32,421 nucleotides of DNA from an uncultured Collinsella sp. (GTDB lineage: Bacteria > Actinomycetota > Coriobacteriia > Coriobacteriales > Coriobacteriaceae), in assembly GCA_900755005.1 (NCBI GenBank), contig CAAEEX010000073.1, positions 1 through 32,421 on the forward strand. Direction: 5' to 3'. A model generated the notes under the pieces. That model did not search any database. It saw only the letters and a list, made by a program, of their open reading frames with translations, and had not been told where the DNA came from. This document shows positions 10,072-18,947 of the stretch, in pieces. Numbering within the stretch: position 1 is the stretch's first letter; every line of letters starts with the position of its first letter. A program made the translations under genes and the position numbers.

Positions 10072-11415
10072 ATGGCGAAGCGTTCTGGGTTATATTCGGT
10101 GCCGTTTGAGGTTCCGGAGCTTTCTTTTGATGAGGCTGTTGCGCTTGCGGCCGATACGGGCAAGATTGCGCGTTATTCTACGCCGTTGCTCGAGACTGTT
10201 GTCGAGATGCTCGATGAGCTTGGTCGTCCTGACGAGTTTTATGATTGCGTCCAGATCGCCGGAACTAATGGAAAGACCTCGACGACGCGGTTCTCGGCTG
10301 CCATTTTGCGTGGTGAGGGCCTTAAGACGGCACTCTTTACATCGCCGCACCTCGTGCGCTATCCCGAGCGTATGGAGATTGACGGAAAGGTCGTCTCGGA
10401 CGAGGTTTTTGCCCACGGTGTCTCCGCGGCGTATGAGGCGGGTCGTCGTCTCAACGCGCGTCGTGAGGCGGCAGGCGAGGAGCTCCGTGCTATTACGCCC
10501 TTCGATCTTTTGTCCGTGGCTGGACTGACCATGTTTGCCGAGGCTGCTGTGGACGTTGCTGTGCTCGAGGTTGGCATGGGCGGACGTTGGGACGCCACGA
10601 GTGCGACCGATCCCGTCGCCGTTGCCATCACGGGCATTGGGCTCGATCACACACGTATTTTGGGCGATACGCTCGAGGCCATTGCGGGGGAGAAGGCTGC
10701 GGTCATTAAGCCCGGACGCCTGGTTGTGCTGGGCGAGGGCACGCACGAGGCGAGCGTTCAGCGCGTGATGGATGCCCGTTGTCGCGAGTGCGGCGTCGTG
10801 CCGCTCGTGGTGAGCCACGCCACGACTAAGGTGCCGGCGCATGTGGGCGACACGATTGAGTTTAGCTGCACCACGCCGCGTGCGATCTATACCTCGAGCA
10901 TGGTTAAGCCGGCGTATCAGCCGCAGAATGCTGCGTGCGCGATTATGCTGTGCGAGGGGTATCTGGGCCGCGAGCTCGATCACGACAAGCTCGATGCTTC
11001 GCTTATGGGTTGCCCCACGCCGGGCCGATTTGATGTTCTGGGAACTGATCCGCTCAAGCTGATCGACGCCTGCCATAACCCTCAGAGCTGCGAGAACTTT
11101 GTGAGCGCGCTGGACGAGATCGATCCGTGCGTGGAGAATCGCCCCACGCTGCTGTGCGCCGCGCTGGCCGACAAGGACGTGGCGGGCATTGTCGATGTGT
11201 TGATCCCGGCCTTTCCGCGCGTGGTCGTGACCCAGACCGATTCCGATCGCGCCCTGCCGGCAGAGGAGCTTGCTGCCCTCGTGGACGCCAACAAGCTCGC
11301 GGGCGTATACCCCAGCGTATCCGAGGCCCTCGCGGCTTTCAAGGCCGCGGGCGAGTCCTTCGTAGCAGCCGGCACCATCACCCTAGCCGGCGAAGTAGCC
11401 GGCCTGCTGCGCTAA
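10072..11415 (+). CDS. folC: FolC, bifunctional folylpolyglutamate synthase / dihydrofolate synthase family
   Basis: A Mur-ligase-superfamily enzyme that adds glutamate to dihydropteroate and/or folates, retaining them in the cell. The ATP-binding P-loop GTNGKTS is at residues 64-70. Other family motifs are FTSPHLVRYPERM, VAVLEVGMGGRWDATSA, the GLDHTRILGDT stretch and GEKAAVIKPG. The C-terminal domain has PGRFDVL and the IDACHNPQS motif (family: DGAHNP). ATG 10072 gives 447 residues, and a GAGGGG (10057-10062) lies 9 nt upstream. An in-frame ATG at 10015 would start inside the upstream hairpin region and has no Shine-Dalgarno. Whether both activities are present cannot be told from sequence. 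It converges with the minus-strand peptidase gene. Confidence 0.93.
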   Translation: MAKRSGLYSVPFEVPELSFDEAVALAADTGKIARYSTPLLETVVEMLDELGRPDEFYDCVQIAGTNGKTSTTRFSAAILRGEGLKTALFTSPHLVRYPERMEIDGKVVSDEVFAHGVSAAYEAGRRLNARREAAGEELRAITPFDLLSVAGLTMFAEAAVDVAVLEVGMGGRWDATSATDPVAVAITGIGLDHTRILGDTLEAIAGEKAAVIKPGRLVVLGEGTHEASVQRVMDARCRECGVVPLVVSHATTKVPAHVGDTIEFSCTTPRAIYTSSMVKPAYQPQNAACAIMLCEGYLGRELDHDKLDASLMGCPTPGRFDVLGTDPLKLIDACHNPQSCENFVSALDEIDPCVENRPTLLCAALADKDVAGIVDVLIPAFPRVVVTQTDSDRALPAEELAALVDANKLAGVYPSVSEALAAFKAAGESFVAAGTITLAGEVAGLLR

Positions 11416-11429
11416 CCCATCCCCTCATC

Positions 11430-11496
11430 AGTTGCGGTGAAATAGTCCCTGTTTTTGGGTTCTAGCAGCCCATCCAGGAACTATTCCACCGCAACT
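11430..11496. repeat. Hairpin repeat, family 2 copy 1 (between folC and the M24 peptidase)
   Basis: Arms 11430-11451 and 11475-11496 are 22-nt inverted repeats (AGTTGCGGTG.. / ..CCACCGCAACT) with two imperfect pairs and a 23-nt loop. The same arms recur at 12662-12728. Placed between two convergent genes, it could work as a bidirectional terminator, but no T-run follows. Confidence 0.85.
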
Positions 11497-11520
11497 TAGT
11501 TTGGGGGCTTGGGGACCAGG

Positions 11521-12609
11521 CTAGTCCAGGCGGACCGGATCGTGGGGGTAGGCGTTGAGAATCTCGACGCCGTTCTCGGTCACCAGGGCAAGATCCTCAA
11601 TGCGGACGCCGGTGCGGCCGGGGAGGTAAATGCCCGGCTCGATGGAGAAGGTCATGCCCGGCTCTACGACCTGCTCGTTGACGAGTGAAACGTCGCCCGG
11701 CTCGTGGTCCTGCAAGCCGATCGAGTGTCCCAGGCGATGCGTAAAGTACTGCCCATAGCCCGCATCCTCAATCACGTCGCGTGCGGCGCGGTCCAGGTCA
11801 CACATGCGCACGCCCGGTGCGATGAGCGCCCCGGCGGCCTCGTTGGCGCGGCGCACGATGTCGTAGATGCGCGCCGTCTCCTCGTCCGGCTCGCCCCAAA
11901 AGAACGTGCGTGTCATGTCCGAGCAGTAGTTGCGATGGCGTCCGCCAATGTCGAACAGCACTACGTCGCCGCGCTTGAGTACCGTATCGTCGGGCTCGTG
12001 GTGCGGGTCGCCGGCGTTGGCGCCAAAGCTCACGATGGGCGGAAAGCTAAAGCCCTCGCAGCCGTGCTTGCGGTACAGACCGAGCATCTGATCGGCAATT
12101 TCGCGCTCCGTCACACCTTCGTGGACGAGCTTGATGGCGTCGGCCATCACGGCGTCGTTAGCGGCCGAGGACGCGCGCATGAGCTCCTGCTCGGCGGCAT
12201 CCTTGTGGGTGCGCGCGGCGGTGACGGCAAAGTCGCCCAGGAAAAACTCGCTGGCGGCGTGGCGCTCCATGAGCGGCATCAAAAAGCCGGAGCGCATGAC
12301 GGTGTCGATGCCGAGCGGTTTTGTTGGGTCGATCTCACTCGCGATGGCATCGGTCACGACGTCGGTATCGGTGTGGTAGGCAACACGGGCATTGTCGTAT
12401 TCCGGCGGCTGGTGTAGAGCGTTGACTAGGATTACTGGCTCGGCATTGCGCGCGAGCAGCACGCCGCAAAAACGCTCGAACATATCGGCATAAAAGCCGG
12501 TCAGGTAATAGATCGACCATGGGTCGTTTACGAGCAGCTGCGCGCCGGGGTGCTGAGCCTCGAGCGCATCGAGCACGCGCGCCACACGCTGGTCATCGAC
12601 ATGTGCCAT
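11521..12609 (-). CDS. M24-family Xaa-Pro peptidase (aminopeptidase P / prolidase type)
   Basis: Cytoplasmic metallopeptidase of the pita-bread fold that cleaves peptide bonds next to proline. The N-terminal creatinase-like domain (about residues 8-135) is followed by the catalytic domain. All five metal ligands are visible: Asp220 (VVLFDIGG), Asp231 (NYCSDMTR), His295 (HRLGHSIGLQDHE), Glu324 (FSIEPGIY) and Glu338 (VRIEDLAL). The start is ATG 12609 (MAHVDDQRV, 362 residues), with AAAGGATG just upstream. The frame is open for 13 more codons, but an upstream start has no support. It lies downstream of the oxidoreductase operon on the same strand, separated by a 177-bp gap that holds a hairpin repeat, so it is probably transcribed separately. 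Aminopeptidase P against prolidase (PepP against PepQ) is not resolved. Confidence 0.92.
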   Translation of the reverse strand: MAHVDDQRVARVLDALEAQHPGAQLLVNDPWSIYYLTGFYADMFERFCGVLLARNAEPVILVNALHQPPEYDNARVAYHTDTDVVTDAIASEIDPTKPLGIDTVMRSGFLMPLMERHAASEFFLGDFAVTAARTHKDAAEQELMRASSAANDAVMADAIKLVHEGVTEREIADQMLGLYRKHGCEGFSFPPIVSFGANAGDPHHEPDDTVLKRGDVVLFDIGGRHRNYCSDMTRTFFWGEPDEETARIYDIVRRANEAAGALIAPGVRMCDLDRAARDVIEDAGYGQYFTHRLGHSIGLQDHEPGDVSLVNEQVVEPGMTFSIEPGIYLPGRTGVRIEDLALVTENGVEILNAYPHDPVRLD

Positions 12610-12661
12610 GAAACATCCTTTCGCTTGACTGCCACCATAGTATCCCAAGCGCCTTCACATA

Positions 12662-12728
12662 AGTTGCGGTGGAATAGTTCCTGGATGTCGGGGTTTTGGC
12701 GGAAATCAGGAACTATTTCACCGCAACT
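12662..12728. repeat. Hairpin repeat, family 2 copy 2 (upstream of the M24 peptidase)
   Basis: Arms 12662-12683 and 12707-12728 are 22-nt inverted repeats that match copy 1 at 11430-11496. The loop is again exactly 23 nt but of different sequence. The one imperfect position in the stem reads as a G-U pair when this strand is transcribed and as an A-C mismatch on the other strand, so the element has a polarity. The two copies point in opposite directions and bracket the peptidase gene. Confidence 0.85.
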
Positions 12729-12786
12729 GAGGAGGGGACGGGTGGATGGTGGGGTAGCTAAGAGAGCCCTGTCCCAGATTAGCTGC

Positions 12787-13185
12787 TTAGGCTGGGTCGA
12801 TGTCCATGCTGGCGACTAGGTTTATGTTGGTGTCTAGGAGGTTGGGGAGGATTACGTCGCCCATGTGGATGGGGGCGTTGACGACTAGACCTCGGATGAG
12901 GGTCATGGCTTGGGCGTGGAGCTCGAGTGGGATGGCTTCGGCTGTGCGTACGGGGAGCAGGGCCTCGTCGCCACCGGAGACGGCTACGGTCGTCGTGAGT
13001 ACGCGCATGGGGCAGGTGAGCTCCTGATGCGCGAACTTGTCGCCGCGCGGGCAGCTGTTGCCGGTTACGGAGCGCACCGCCGCTACGCTGCCGTCCGTCT
13101 CGCGCTCGACCTCCACGGCCAGGAGGCACTCCGACGGGCAGGTGGTGCAGTTGAACTGCAGCGTCTCAATCGCGTTGTCACTCAT
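12787..13185 (-). CDS. DUF1667 domain protein, likely small Fe-S partner of the oxidoreductase pair
   Basis: 132 residues. The N-terminus carries C13-x2-C16-P-x2-C20, then Cys45 (SCPRGD) and Cys58 (TCPMRVLTTTV), a ferredoxin-like arrangement typical of DUF1667 proteins. It starts 4 bases after the stop of the upstream flavoprotein gene, with GAGGAGG in front, so it is the third gene of a minus-strand operon. In many Firmicutes and Coriobacteriia a DUF1667 gene follows two FAD oxidoreductase genes next to glycerol metabolism genes. From that conserved neighbourhood, a role as an electron-transfer subunit of a glycerol-3-phosphate-dehydrogenase-like complex is inferred. No direct biochemical assignment is possible. 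Confidence 0.85.
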   Translation of the reverse strand: MSDNAIETLQFNCTTCPSECLLAVEVERETDGSVAAVRSVTGNSCPRGDKFAHQELTCPMRVLTTTVAVSGGDEALLPVRTAEAIPLELHAQAMTLIRGLVVNAPIHMGDVILPNLLDTNINLVASMDIDPA

Positions 13186-13189
13186 GGCT

Positions 13190-14557
13190 TTATGCCTCCT
13201 CTACGGGGTCGACGGACAGGACGAGTTCGCTGGCGCCAAGGTCGAGTGCACGCTGGATCACTTTTGCCGGCACTGGGAAGCTCTCCATGACGCTCGGCTT
13301 AAATGGACGGACTTTGCCGGCAAACAGTTCTTCGCCGTTGGCCAGGATGCGCACTCGAGCGGCATCGACTGGCCGGCGCACGCGGAAGTTGAGCTTGGTG
13401 AGTGCTACCGCCGTAATGCGTCCGGGCAACGCGTAGCCCGCAATGCCGGCGGGGGAGACCGTGAGTTCGCAGCTAGGCGTCACACCTGTGCTACCGCCCA
13501 GCGCCCACGCCGCCGCGGCCGCACCGGCGCGCTCGGACTCGGTCGTCACGTTGTCGGCCAGATCGTGCACGTGCAGCACGTTGCCGCAGGCAAAGATGCC
13601 CGGCACGCCCGTCTGCAGACTCTGGTCCACCACGGCACCGCGCGTGCGCGGGTCCAGCTCCACGCCCGCGGCCACCGATAGCTCGTTCTCGGGAATCAAT
13701 CCCACCGAGAGCAGCAGCGTGTCGCACGGAACGATGCGCTCAGTCCCCGGAATGGGCGCCTGGTGCTCGTCGACTTGGCTTACCTCGACGGCCTCCACGC
13801 GGTCGTGCCCGATCACGCGCGTGACGGTGGTCGACAGATGCAGCGGAATGCCAAAATCGTCCAGGCAGTTCTTCACGTTGCGACGCAGGCCGTTGGCGTA
13901 CGGCATGAGCTCGTACACGCCCTCGACCGAAATCCCCTCGAGCGTGCAGCGGCGTGCCATGATCAGCCCGATGTCACCCGAGCCCAAAATGACGGCGCGC
14001 GAGCCGGGTTTGAGGTTTTCGATATTGATGTATCGCTGCGCCAAGCCTGCCGTAAACACGCCGGCGGGCCGGCTGCCGGGAATCTTGATCTCGCTGCGGG
14101 TGCGCTCACGGCAACCCATGGCAAGGACGACCGCGCGCCCGGTGAGTTGCAACATGCCGGTGGCGCTCATGAGCATGACGGTGTGGATCGCGGCGTTGCC
14201 TGCGTCCGCTGCGCCTGAACCCCCGTCAATCCCAATCACCATGCTGTCCAAGAACAGCGCAATGTCGGCTTCGCGCACCTGGTCGATAAACCGCTGCGCG
14301 TATTCGGGGCCGGTGAGTTCCTGCTTAAAGTGCGACAGACCAAAGCCCGGGTGAATGCACTGGCGGAGGATTCCGCCCATGTGCCGCTCGCGCTCCACAA
14401 TGGCCACCCGCGCGCCGGCCTTGTGAGCGGCAAGCGCGGCTGCCATACCGGCAGGTCCGCCGCCGATAACGACCACGTCGAAGGCCTGCGTCGGCACGGC
14501 GCCCGCGGCAGCAATCTCGGCGTCGCGTTCAGCGTCCATCTCGATATCCATCGCCAT
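13190..14557 (-). CDS. FAD/NAD(P)-dependent oxidoreductase, middle gene of the GlpA-like operon
   Basis: 455 residues of the pyridine nucleotide-disulfide oxidoreductase fold. The FAD-binding GGGPAG is at residues 32-37 in DVVVIGGGPAGMAAA, and a second dinucleotide motif GSGDIG (about residues 193-198) would bind NAD(P). GIFACGNVLHVHDLADNV is the C-terminal FAD motif (normally GxFAxGD). The redox-active CxxxxC of disulfide reductases is missing: the corresponding region GGILRQCIHPGFG has one cysteine, so it probably moves electrons between flavin and a partner rather than reducing a disulfide. It starts one base after the preceding gene's stop (TAGGATG) and is followed 4 bases later by the DUF1667 gene. 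An unusual acidic N-terminal extension of about 24 residues precedes the Rossmann fold. Confidence 0.88.
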   Translation of the reverse strand: MAMDIEMDAERDAEIAAAGAVPTQAFDVVVIGGGPAGMAAALAAHKAGARVAIVERERHMGGILRQCIHPGFGLSHFKQELTGPEYAQRFIDQVREADIALFLDSMVIGIDGGSGAADAGNAAIHTVMLMSATGMLQLTGRAVVLAMGCRERTRSEIKIPGSRPAGVFTAGLAQRYINIENLKPGSRAVILGSGDIGLIMARRCTLEGISVEGVYELMPYANGLRRNVKNCLDDFGIPLHLSTTVTRVIGHDRVEAVEVSQVDEHQAPIPGTERIVPCDTLLLSVGLIPENELSVAAGVELDPRTRGAVVDQSLQTGVPGIFACGNVLHVHDLADNVTTESERAGAAAAAWALGGSTGVTPSCELTVSPAGIAGYALPGRITAVALTKLNFRVRRPVDAARVRILANGEELFAGKVRPFKPSVMESFPVPAKVIQRALDLGASELVLSVDPVEEA

Positions 14558-14558
14558 C

Positions 14559-16013
14559 CTAGCGCACCCCCTTCAAAGGTCCCTCGACCAGCCAAGAACC
14601 GGCATCCTCCAGCAATACCTCGCTGGGCTCGCAGTCCAGCTCGCGCGCCATAATCGCCACCACGCGGCTCTGGCAAAAACCGCTCTGGCATCGACCCATA
14701 CCCGCACGGCAGCGGCGTTTGACGCCCTCGACCGAAACTGCGCCTGGGTGGCGTCGAATGGCGGCGACAATCTCGGCCTCGGGCACCGTCTCGCAGCGGC
14801 AGACGATTTGTCCCCACGCGGGGTCGGACTCGATTAGTTCTTCCTTGCGCGCAAGCGGCGCACGGTCAAAGTCGTCCGGTGCGCGGCGAATCGGATTCCA
14901 GTCGGCCCGTTCGCGCAGCTCCACACCAGCCTCGCGCATCACCTGCTCCATGTGCTCGGCAATGGCCGGTGCACTCGCCACGCCCGGCGACTGAATGCCT
15001 GCCGCTTGGAACAGCCCCGGCACTACGGTCGACTGCCCAATAAAGAAGTCGTTCGTCCCCTTAATGACCGGACGCCCGCCGGCAAATGCGCGCACCACGC
15101 GGCGCGTGTCCAGATCGGGCACCAGCTTGCGTGCACCCGCTAGCAGTGCGTTCACATCGCTCGCGTAGGTCTGCGTGTCGCCCGGCTCGCGCACGGCGGC
15201 CGTGGCGGTGATCACGGTGTTGCCGTGCACGGTGCCCGTGACGATAACGCCCTTCGACACCGGCGTCGGTACGGGGTAGAGCGGCATGAGCGTGCGCGGT
15301 TCCTTGTCCAGCACCACGATGTTGCCCTGACGCCAGACCATCTGGAACTCCTCGGCACCCGCCATATGCGAGATGTCGGCGGCGCCGTTGCCCGCGGCGT
15401 TGATCAGGTAGCGGCAGCGCACGTTGCCAGCGGGGGTCGCCAGCGTAAAGCGCGTGTCGTCGGCTGAGCCCGCGACTTCAATCGCTTCCACCGGAGCGGA
15501 CCGTATGAACGTCACCCCGTTGGCCACGGCGTTTTCCAGCGCGGCGATGGCAACCTCAAATGGGTCGACAAAACCGGTCGAGGGGCACCACAGCGCGCAT
15601 GTTGCTTCGGCGCTCGCGCGCGGCTCCAACTCGTGGATGCGCTCGGGCCCGATGATCGACAGCTCGGGCACGCCATTCGCCAAGCCGTTGCGCCGCAGCT
15701 GCTCCAGATGCGCGCGGTCCTGGTCGTTAAAGCCCAGCACCATCGACCCGGTGCGGCGGAACAAAAAGCCCAGCTCCTGCGCCCACGTACCGTAGAGTTC
15801 GCAGCCGCGGGCGTTGACCTGCGCCTTCACCGTGCCAGGCGCCGGATCGTAGCCGGCGTGCACCAGGCCGCCGTTGGCCTTCGACGCGCCCAACGCAATA
15901 TCGTTGGCCGCCTCGACCACGCAAATGGACAAGTCATACCGCGCGAGCTGTCGCGCGATGGCGCATCCGGTGATGCCCGCGCCCACAATCGCGATATCAA
16001 ACGTTTCTGTCAC
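14559..16013 (-). CDS. GlpA-like FAD-dependent oxidoreductase with C-terminal BFD-type [2Fe-2S] domain
   Basis: 484 residues. The N-terminal DAO-type flavoprotein domain begins with DIAIVGAGITGCAIAR (GxGxxG at residues 11-16) and contains the glycerol-3-phosphate-dehydrogenase-like NGGLVHAGYD motif. The C-terminal region (about 395-460) is a bacterioferritin-associated-ferredoxin (BFD)-like domain with CRCE followed by CRAGMGRCQSGFC, which binds [2Fe-2S]. This domain order matches anaerobic GlpA and related proteins. It is the first gene of a three-gene operon with the next flavoprotein and the DUF1667 protein. The likely job is oxidation of glycerol-3-phosphate or a similar hydroxy compound, but no glycerol kinase or transporter is in view, so the substrate stays open. 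A 15-bp palindrome 18 bases upstream may be its operator. Confidence 0.88.
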   Translation of the reverse strand: MTETFDIAIVGAGITGCAIARQLARYDLSICVVEAANDIALGASKANGGLVHAGYDPAPGTVKAQVNARGCELYGTWAQELGFLFRRTGSMVLGFNDQDRAHLEQLRRNGLANGVPELSIIGPERIHELEPRASAEATCALWCPSTGFVDPFEVAIAALENAVANGVTFIRSAPVEAIEVAGSADDTRFTLATPAGNVRCRYLINAAGNGAADISHMAGAEEFQMVWRQGNIVVLDKEPRTLMPLYPVPTPVSKGVIVTGTVHGNTVITATAAVREPGDTQTYASDVNALLAGARKLVPDLDTRRVVRAFAGGRPVIKGTNDFFIGQSTVVPGLFQAAGIQSPGVASAPAIAEHMEQVMREAGVELRERADWNPIRRAPDDFDRAPLARKEELIESDPAWGQIVCRCETVPEAEIVAAIRRHPGAVSVEGVKRRCRAGMGRCQSGFCQSRVVAIMARELDCEPSEVLLEDAGSWLVEGPLKGVR

Positions 16014-16030
16014 AGTGCCTCCCAGACCAG

Positions 16031-16045
16031 TTGACAGGCTGTCAA
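16031..16045. promoter_or_regulatory. Candidate operator of the oxidoreductase operon
   Basis: TTGACAG-G-CTGTCAA is a perfect 7-bp dyad around one central base. It lies 18 bases upstream of the first operon gene on the minus strand, in the position of a repressor site. The regulator is unknown and none is encoded in the window. Confidence 0.45.
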
Positions 16046-16182
16046 TAAGACTATCCTACGGTCTGCACACCCCCAGTGCGGCGGCAATGCGGCGAACAGT
16101 CCCGCAGCATCCGCCAACGGCAGGCGAGGGGAGACCCGGCAACGTCGACAGCCTCGTCTGCAGACAACTACGGCAACCGTTC

Positions 16183-16239
16183 GTCTCGATCTGTAACATT
16201 TAGACGAGGATTTGGGTCCCAGTTGTTACAGATTGAGAC
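16183..16239. repeat. Hairpin repeat, family 3 copy 1
   Basis: GTCTCGATCTGTAACA (16183-16198) pairs with TGTTACAGATTGAGAC (16224-16239), 16 bp with a single G-T pair, around a 25-nt loop. A second copy follows 81 bases downstream in the same orientation. Confidence 0.85.
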
Positions 16240-16263
16240 ATTTGCCATGCGGGTCCTCCGTTT

Positions 16264-16320
16264 GTCTCGATCTGTAACATCTAGACCCGGATTCCGCTCC
16301 CACCTGTTACAGATTGAGAT
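16264..16320. repeat. Hairpin repeat, family 3 copy 2
   Basis: The same left arm as copy 1 (16264-16279, identical 16 nt) and a right arm TGTTACAGATTGAGAT (16305-16320), again with a 25-nt loop and the same internal G-T pair. The terminal pair is also G-T. Loops of the two copies share TAGAC, GGATT and TCCCA blocks, so the whole unit is duplicated and not only the stem. Confidence 0.85.
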
Positions 16321-16376
16321 GTTTGTGTCTGCGCCAGCCCCGCCCCTAGCCGTGGTCCCATATAAACAAACCCCGT

Positions 16377-16402
16377 GGTAAACTTTACCGGACTGTTAAT
16401 AT
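16377..16402 (+). promoter_or_regulatory. Promoter/operator region of the zinc-ribbon gene
   Basis: GGTAAA-C-TTTACC (16377-16389) is a perfect 13-bp palindrome, and TAATAT at 16397-16402 is a possible -10 box 18 bases before the start codon. No clear -35 box is seen. The palindrome could be an operator that overlaps the core promoter. Confidence 0.35.
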
Positions 16403-16419
16403 TCCGAAAGGTACCCGTA

Positions 16420-16851
16420 ATGTCCAAGTACATCTCCGAGCTCATGTCGCCGCAGCTTATGGGCGTCGTCTATGCCTTCGTTGGCTTTATCATCGCCCTG
16501 TATGTGCTGTCGGTCGTCTATGTTTTCATCGACGCTCGCCGCCGCGGCGCCAGCGCCTACGTGGCTTGGGGCATCATCGCCCTTATCCCGTTTGTGGGCC
16601 TCATTGCCTACCTGGTTCTGCGCCCGCACTCCTACGCGTCCGACCGCGAGGAGCAGGAGCTGGACATGGCCCTGCGCGAGCGCCAGCTTGCCCAGTACGG
16701 CACCTGCCCGCAGTGCGGCGCCCCCATCGAGAAGGACTTCGTCGTCTGCCCGGTGTGCGATACCCAGGTTCGCAACGTCTGCCCCAGCTGCCATCGCCCG
16801 CTCGATGCGCACTGGAAGGTCTGCCCCTACTGCCGAACTCGCATCCAGTAA
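16420..16851 (+). CDS. Small membrane protein with two TM helices and a double zinc ribbon
   Basis: 143 residues. Two hydrophobic segments (about 14-37 and 46-67) are joined by a basic loop (DARRRGASAY), a layout like the PLDc_N / DUF-type two-helix membrane domain. A charged linker leads to a cytoplasmic zinc-ribbon tail with four CxxC knuckles at 96-99, 110-113, 121-124 and 135-138, a DZANK-like double zinc ribbon. The start at ATG 16420 has GAAAGG upstream; an in-frame upstream ATG at 16375 lies within the putative promoter and is unlikely. Function is unknown; such tails often mediate protein-protein contacts. It stands alone, with a terminator between it and thrS. Confidence 0.82.
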   Translation: MSKYISELMSPQLMGVVYAFVGFIIALYVLSVVYVFIDARRRGASAYVAWGIIALIPFVGLIAYLVLRPHSYASDREEQELDMALRERQLAQYGTCPQCGAPIEKDFVVCPVCDTQVRNVCPSCHRPLDAHWKVCPYCRTRIQ

Positions 16852-16947
16852 CGCATCCATCGCCGGGCCGGCCGCAAGCCACGAGCACGCCGCAAGCCAC
16901 GCGCGCCCCGCAGTCCCACCCCACACGATGAAGCATGCGTAGAAAAT

Positions 16948-16985
16948 CGCCCGCCGTGCCATTAAGGTGCGGCGGGCGCTTGTAT
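16948..16985 (+). terminator. Terminator after the zinc-ribbon gene
   Basis: CGCCCGCCG (16948-16956) pairs with CGGCGGGCG (16970-16978) around a 13-nt loop, and CTTGTAT follows. The stem is strong and the T-tract weak. It lies just before the thrS promoter. Confidence 0.55.
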
Positions 16986-17007
16986 ACCAAGGCAACCTGC
17001 CTATAAT
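16980..17007 (+). promoter_or_regulatory. thrS promoter
   Basis: TATAAT at 17002-17007 is a perfect -10 box. TTGTAT at 16980-16985 is a fair -35 box at 16-bp spacing. Transcription should begin near 17013-17015, giving a leader of about 63 nt. Confidence 0.65.
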
Positions 17008-17050
17008 GATGCAAGTTAAAACGCCGAGCGCATCGCACGCACTTGCATCA
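17007..17050 (+). promoter_or_regulatory. Hairpin at the 5' end of the thrS leader
   Basis: TGATGCAAGT (17007-17016) and ACTTGCATCA (17041-17050) are perfectly complementary over 10 bp around a 24-nt loop. The left arm overlaps the expected start of transcription, so the full stem forms only if transcription starts at or before about 17008; otherwise it is shortened. The Shine-Dalgarno (GAGAGGAG, about 17059-17066) lies just after it. No T-box consensus is seen. Confidence 0.45.
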
Positions 17051-17076
17051 GGCATCCGAGAGGAGAAAACATACCC

Positions 17077-18840
<1,764 letters not shown>

Positions 18841-18862
18841 GGCAAACTTCACAACAATTAAC

Positions 18863-18897
18863 AAAGGCGACCGTCCGCAAAGGGCGGTCGCCTTTTT
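18863..18897 (+). terminator. thrS terminator 1
   Basis: Stem 18863-18876 with 18882-18895 (AAAGGCGACCG/CGGTCGCCTTT core), loop GCAAA, followed by a T-run (TTTTT spans the stem end and tail). Strong. Confidence 0.92.
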
Positions 18898-18911
18898 CAT
18901 GCCCAAATAAG

Positions 18912-18940
18912 AAAAGCCGCTGGTTGAGCGGCTTTTTTTG
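18912..18940 (+). terminator. Second tandem terminator after thrS
   Basis: AAAAGCCGCT (18912-18921), loop GGTTG, AGCGGCTTTT (18927-18936), with a T-run of seven or more. Together with terminator 1 it isolates thrS from the polysaccharide locus. The A-rich left flank means it could also stop transcription coming from the right. Confidence 0.9.
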
Positions 18941-18947
18941 TTGCACA

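Larger units (their letters stand above)
16014..16419. other. 406-bp intergenic region with operator-like palindromes and tandem hairpin repeats
   Basis: No gene is seen here. From left to right it holds the TTGACAG/CTGTCAA palindrome for the minus-strand oxidoreductase operon (16031-16045), an unexplained GC-rich stretch (about 16060-16160), two tandem hairpin repeats (16183-16239 and 16264-16320), and an AT-rich promoter-like region with a second palindrome before the plus-strand zinc-ribbon gene. Confidence 0.7.

Noticed and set aside
16183..16320. CRISPR array
   Set aside because: There are only two units, the repeated part is a whole hairpin with its loop, the spacer-like gap is not bounded by a constant repeat of typical length, and no cas genes are near.
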